Below are positions 60,001 to 64,000 of a stretch of 64,000 nucleotides of DNA, in pieces. The position numbers and the translations under genes are program-made. Source of the DNA: Entonaema liquescens (Eukaryota; Ascomycota; Sordariomycetes; Xylariales; Xylariaceae); contig CADCSX010000006.1 of assembly GCA_902805475.1 (NCBI GenBank), positions 620,001-684,000 of the forward strand. Direction: 5' to 3'. The notes below the pieces were generated by a model that saw only the letters and a program-made list of their open reading frames with translations, was not told the DNA's origin and searched no databases. Within the stretch, counting starts at the first letter, position 1. Each line of letters starts with the position of its first letter.

Positions 60001-61057
60001 TCAATAGTTCAGGTTAAATCAGGTATCTAAACGTCGCTGGGATCAGTCAGACCTATCAAGCGACGTCAACTGCTAAAAACGTAACATGCCGCGAGCGAAT
60101 TCGCATCTAGAAATCACAGACAAACTCATCCGATGTTGCACTTTGAATTGCGCTATCTGATAAACTATTAGAAAATCGTGTTTATGCAATAGGAAACCTA
60201 CATATCGCCGACGTTTAGGTAGCAGTTCTTCCTACGGCGGACTTTAAAGTGTTATCGCCGCTGTCTTCAACTTCGTTTATTTATCCGCGATTTCGGATGC
60301 AGGAGTGTCTAGCGACGAGACATGAGAGCAGCCGTTTCTTGTGTCATAATATTTATCATTTATACCAGATAACTAGTAGACATGCACCGATGTGACTTAT
60401 TAATAGAATCGGACGCAGCAGTATCAGCCGTTACATTGGATGTCGTATAGTTCAAATAAAGAAGATACTCTATTCCTACGTGCTTGAAGATACTATAATT
60501 GGCTAGATAGGATGAACATGCTTGATTGGTTACCTTACGTGCCTGAGGTAGTATTCCGAGTTGCTACCCCTTTTTGCCATATCACGGCCAGCCCAGACAT
60601 TCTCTATGCTGAGAAAGAATCTAACAGGCAAGCTATTTTGAAATTATCTCTTGAAAGATTTATTCTATAGTTCATTCAATATTCCCACAATTTTTAATTC
60701 AACTTCGCGAGGCAACCTAGGGACCTAGGTAGGTACCCAATACTCCAAGTCCATACAACCCTGTGTAATAGTGCTGCGAAAATATCGTTCAACTTAAGCG
60801 CTTCATAGCAATAGTTCTTGTATTACAAAGCTTGTTTTTGCTATAGTATCTCTCATAGTAGAATTGTTAATCAGTTCCCCGCACATTTAGGTATAAATCT
60901 CATGAGCATGAAGTCCACAATTATAAACATTTCTTATGAAAAATAAATATTATTTAAATACGACTTCAAACCTCGAGAAAGTAGCTGCGTACAAGATCTG
61001 TTTTCCTGTAACCTAGCATTATATAAACCATTCCGGTCCTCCTATCCGTTAAATTTT
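57061..61057. other. 4-kb gap between PKS and permease, no gene seen
   Basis: PKS promoter on the left and permease 3' region on the right. A 10-bp repeat AGGAGCAGTA (about 58433-58460) and several TACCTAGGTA-like words occur. Open frames are all under 100 codons and lack tailoring-enzyme motifs. Confidence 0.5.
58433..58460. repeat. 10-bp tandem repeat AGGAGCAGTA, about 2.7 copies
   Basis: Short near-perfect array in non-coding DNA. Confidence 0.8.
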
Positions 61058-62739
61058 TCAGAGTTCATATCGGAACTCCCTATTCTGCAGATCCGTTAGA
61101 TCTAAGAACTCATGGTTCTCTTCTGGCCTGTGGTTTTCGCCCAATGCTGTCTTTTCCTCTTCTCGCTGCTTATTCCGCCTATCCAGCACCCACCGCATTA
61201 CGAACAAATCCACGGTAATAAGGAAGTAGATGATACAGATCGAAATTTTGGCTGGAAGATAACGTGGCGCATCCCGAGCCTGAAAGGTTTGCGGCGAGAT
61301 GATATTACCAACGGTGTAAGCGATCGTTCCTATGCATGCAACTGTAACTTTCTTCGTTGAACCTGCCACATTGGAGCTCTGAAGCCCAAGAATTGTGGTC
61401 CAACCGATCGGTATACCACCACTCGTATAGTATCCAACCAGAGCCGGTACCCGTTCTGTTGTAGCCATCAGAATAGCACCGATTATCGCAGGGATGTGGC
61501 CAGCAATGCAGAAGTACAGCCTCTGTCTCGTCTTCATCGCGCCGTACGTAAGTCCAATTAAAGCGACGACTTCCCAAGCACCAAGCGGAGTTACCAATAG
61601 TAAAGACTCTTCACTGGTGTACCCCATACCCCTCACCAAAATATTCCCGAAAGACGTTGCGATAGAGTTAGGGACATTTGCGGCAAAAACCCAGAATGCG
61701 TATAGCCAAGTCATCGTGTCGGCCAAAGCCTCTTTAACATGGTCCCATTTAAAGGTTTGTGACCCGATTCCCTGTTCGTTATGTCTGATGCGTTCGAGGT
61801 GAAGCCCCTTTTGGTCTTTGTCAAGGAATCCTGCGACGGCGGGGGAGTCTGGCATAAGGAACCAAAAGGCAATCCCCATAACTGCCGTAAAGAGACCCAA
61901 GAACAAAAAGATAATTTGCCAACCCTTTAAGGCTGCATTCGGGTCTTTTCCCACATGTGTAGCCACGCCATAGGCGAAAAAGCCACCAAACATCTGGGCT
62001 ACTCCGCACATTGAGAACCATATACCCACACGAAAGGCCTGCTCCTCTTTTGTGTACCATTGGGAGGTGAACAGCACCCACGCCGGTACCACGGCGGCCT
62101 CCAGGACTCCAAGGAAGAAACGACATACCAGTAACCCGGCGTAGTTCTTGCATGCAGCGAGACAAGCTAGGGTAGCACCCCAGAGAGTGACATTGATTGA
62201 AGTATATTTAGCAAGGGGGAACAGTTGTATTAAACGAATTGTCGGGAATTCAAAAGCGAGCTGGCCAAAGAAGAAAATAGAGGCCACCCAGTTAAACTCG
62301 TTGCCCTCGAGCCCTGTAGATTCAGATATGCCGGTAACACTGGCATAAGAGATGGCAGTCTTATCGATGTACTGGAGGAAGTCTAATACATATTATTAGC
62401 AGGAGACTTCTCGAAACTATCTCTTCTTATTTCCAACGTAACTCTAAACAATAGAAGATATGGCGGTCACAATCACGTACAGATTATGCAAATCAACGGC
62501 ATGATATGCCAGTCGATACGCCGGACCAGTCTTCGATGAACTTCAGGGTCAATGACTCGATGCAAGCCGCCAGTCTCCTTCAGAAGTTCCAAGGCCGCAT
62601 CTGCACCAGATTTGGGGGTTTGATGCACGCCGACCGAAGCGGACTTCGCATGCTCTTCCGAGCTTGATTTGATTTGAGCCGGGTCCTCGGCTACTTCCGG
62701 CGCCGGGGCATCTCCATCTTTTTCATTTAAATCAGTCAT
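61058..62739 (-). CDS. MFS permease, Dal5/allantoate-type (anion:cation symporter family)
   Basis: Twelve-helix plasma-membrane symporter of the ACS family, whose members carry allantoate, nicotinate, pantothenate and other organic anions. Exons 62481-62739 and 61058-62382 give 527 aa; the start is MTDLNEKDGD at 62739, chosen over an upstream in-frame ATG at 62814. After a charged cytosolic N-terminus, TM1 reads IMPLICIIYFLQYIDKTAISYAS, carrying the ACS hallmark YxDK. The loop after TM2-3 (PLAKYTSINVTLWG) and FFLGVLEAAVVPAWVLFTSQWYTKEEQAFRVG are typical. The C-terminal tail is charged (EEEKTALGENH). It might export or import a metabolite linked to the PKS, but such permeases are common and the 4-kb gap argues against a firm link. 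Confidence 0.93.
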
Positions 62740-64000
62740 CTCGATGATAAGCAAAACGAAACGCGCCGGCGACTGCGAACTCGGGACGGGGAAAGAAGAG
62801 TATGCGATCAGCACAAGTCAAAAAAAAAACCCCTAAAAAAAAAACCCGGAAGCTGTCACTAATTCATGTGTAAGGTAGGTAATTTTCTACGATGCAAAGA
62901 CTCGAGAAGATAAAAAATTTAAAAACGCGATCGAGCCGAGTTAAAGGCTCGCAACAACTTCACGGTGAGGTGAAATGGTCTAGCTCGTCAAACGTTACTT
63001 TGATAAGAAATATTACCCACATTGATTTTGAAGCTGAGCAATGAAGTAGCTCAATCTTGCGAGCACGTCATCTGAGGGCTGATGATGCCACGAGGCTGGC
63101 AAGGATCCGGAGCTGTCAATTTGCCAATCGCGATGAGCTAAGAAATATTAGCACCTGGGCATCAAGCTTAGCTACTACAATTGCATATCACGACATGGAA
63201 GGAATCGGCTTTATATTGATAGGTAGCATCGGATACCGGTTTAAGACGGATCACTTTTGTAATACGTCGGAGAATATTCAACTCGATGCGAAAAGGAGAA
63301 TATACCAAATCTCCCCATCAATATTATTGGCCCAATATGTATTATAGCTGCGAATAATGCTATAGAGAAGTGACATAACTTTGACCAACTCTTCTAATTT
63401 TAAAAGCGCCTATAAAAGGGGATGACACAATGCTGGGAAATGCGATATATGAATGAATTGGTATCATATATTGAGTTATCTATCAACCATATGAGTTAGG
63501 GGGAGGACCTTCTTACATATATATACACTCCATGCCAAGACATCATGTATTATTCCCCTTACCACTCACTTCAACACAAAGAGTAACCAGGGTGGATATT
63601 CATGATAACCGCCATTTAGCACGTGTCTAGGTAGCGACCTACCTAATACACCTACCAGGTCACTTTGCTATTGCTTGAATCAATTTATCTGATTTCTATA
63701 GAGTAATATACTAGAACAACACTAACCCGCAACGTTTTCGAGCTCAACTCTTAATTATCCATAAAGCTTTATTTTTAGGTCTTTTCGCATAAACCTCAAT
63801 GCTTGAAGCCTATACTTAGGCCAGAGAGTTACTTCAACAAGGCCCATATTCTAGAGCGTAAGCGCTTTATGCTCATTGTTGCCAAGCAGATCATACAAGA
63901 AGGCAAAGTCGTACCAAATACTTATCAACGAAGGTACGCATTTCATACGTCTCGGGTCCATCAATGCGAGCTTGTCGGCCGTATAATAAGGCTGACTGCT
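62740..64000. other. Right-end region, no gene seen
   Basis: Permease promoter with A-rich runs at 62821-62846, then AT-rich DNA to the window end. One open frame (63057-63347) has no features. Confidence 0.45.

Noticed and set aside
14433..62739. One large secondary-metabolite cluster including the flavin monooxygenase
   Set aside because: About 33 kb and a block of conserved housekeeping genes separate the monooxygenase from the PKS.

Overview
This window is nuclear DNA of a filamentous ascomycete (Pezizomycotina, most likely a Sordariomycete). The genes have short introns of about 50-100 nt with GTAAGT-like donors and CTAAC branch points. They encode recognisably fungal proteins: an AA9 lytic polysaccharide monooxygenase, a Zn2Cys6 regulator, a highly reducing polyketide synthase (PKS) and a Dal5-type MFS permease. 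Gaps between genes are AT-rich and full of short TACCTAGGTA-type palindromes. The species cannot be named from the sequence alone. I saw no tRNA, rRNA or CRISPR array.

Layout. Positions 1-16,700 are an accessory block: the 3' part of a ClpB-like AAA+ gene, an L-type amino acid transporter, an S/T-P-rich nuclear-looking protein, an AA9 LPMO, a PEBP-family protein, a second and complete ankyrin/ClpB-like AAA+ gene with a Pro-Glu-rich N-terminus, and a membrane-associated flavin monooxygenase. Positions 16,970-29,740 are a compact housekeeping block: Lcp5/neuroguidin (ribosome biogenesis), a TM9SF/EMP70 protein, Mediator subunit 4, complex III subunit QCR10, mitochondrial dihydroorotate dehydrogenase, ALG10 glucosyltransferase and a small conserved-looking protein. 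Positions 29,740-49,840 are gene-poor. They hold a possible DUF4804-like protein, a small secreted double-psi beta-barrel protein, a Zn2Cys6 transcription factor, an inverted-repeat transposon remnant and a dispersed repeat family. Positions 49,843-57,060 are one highly reducing PKS, followed by a 4-kb gap and a Dal5-like permease.

Working together. The housekeeping genes are independent of each other; two pairs are divergent and share an upstream region (Lcp5/TM9SF and MED4/QCR10). The regulator, PKS and permease are the only hint of a secondary-metabolite locus, but no tailoring enzyme lies between them. The two AAA+ genes are paralogues about 10 kb apart with different catalytic residues altered.

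Three otherwise well-formed genes (DHODH, the Zn2Cys6 factor, the PKS) each carry one apparent single-base loss, all in a G/C run. This looks more like homopolymer undercalling in the assembly than three independent pseudogenes. Exon coordinates were placed by hand from splice signals and checked by reading-frame arithmetic.
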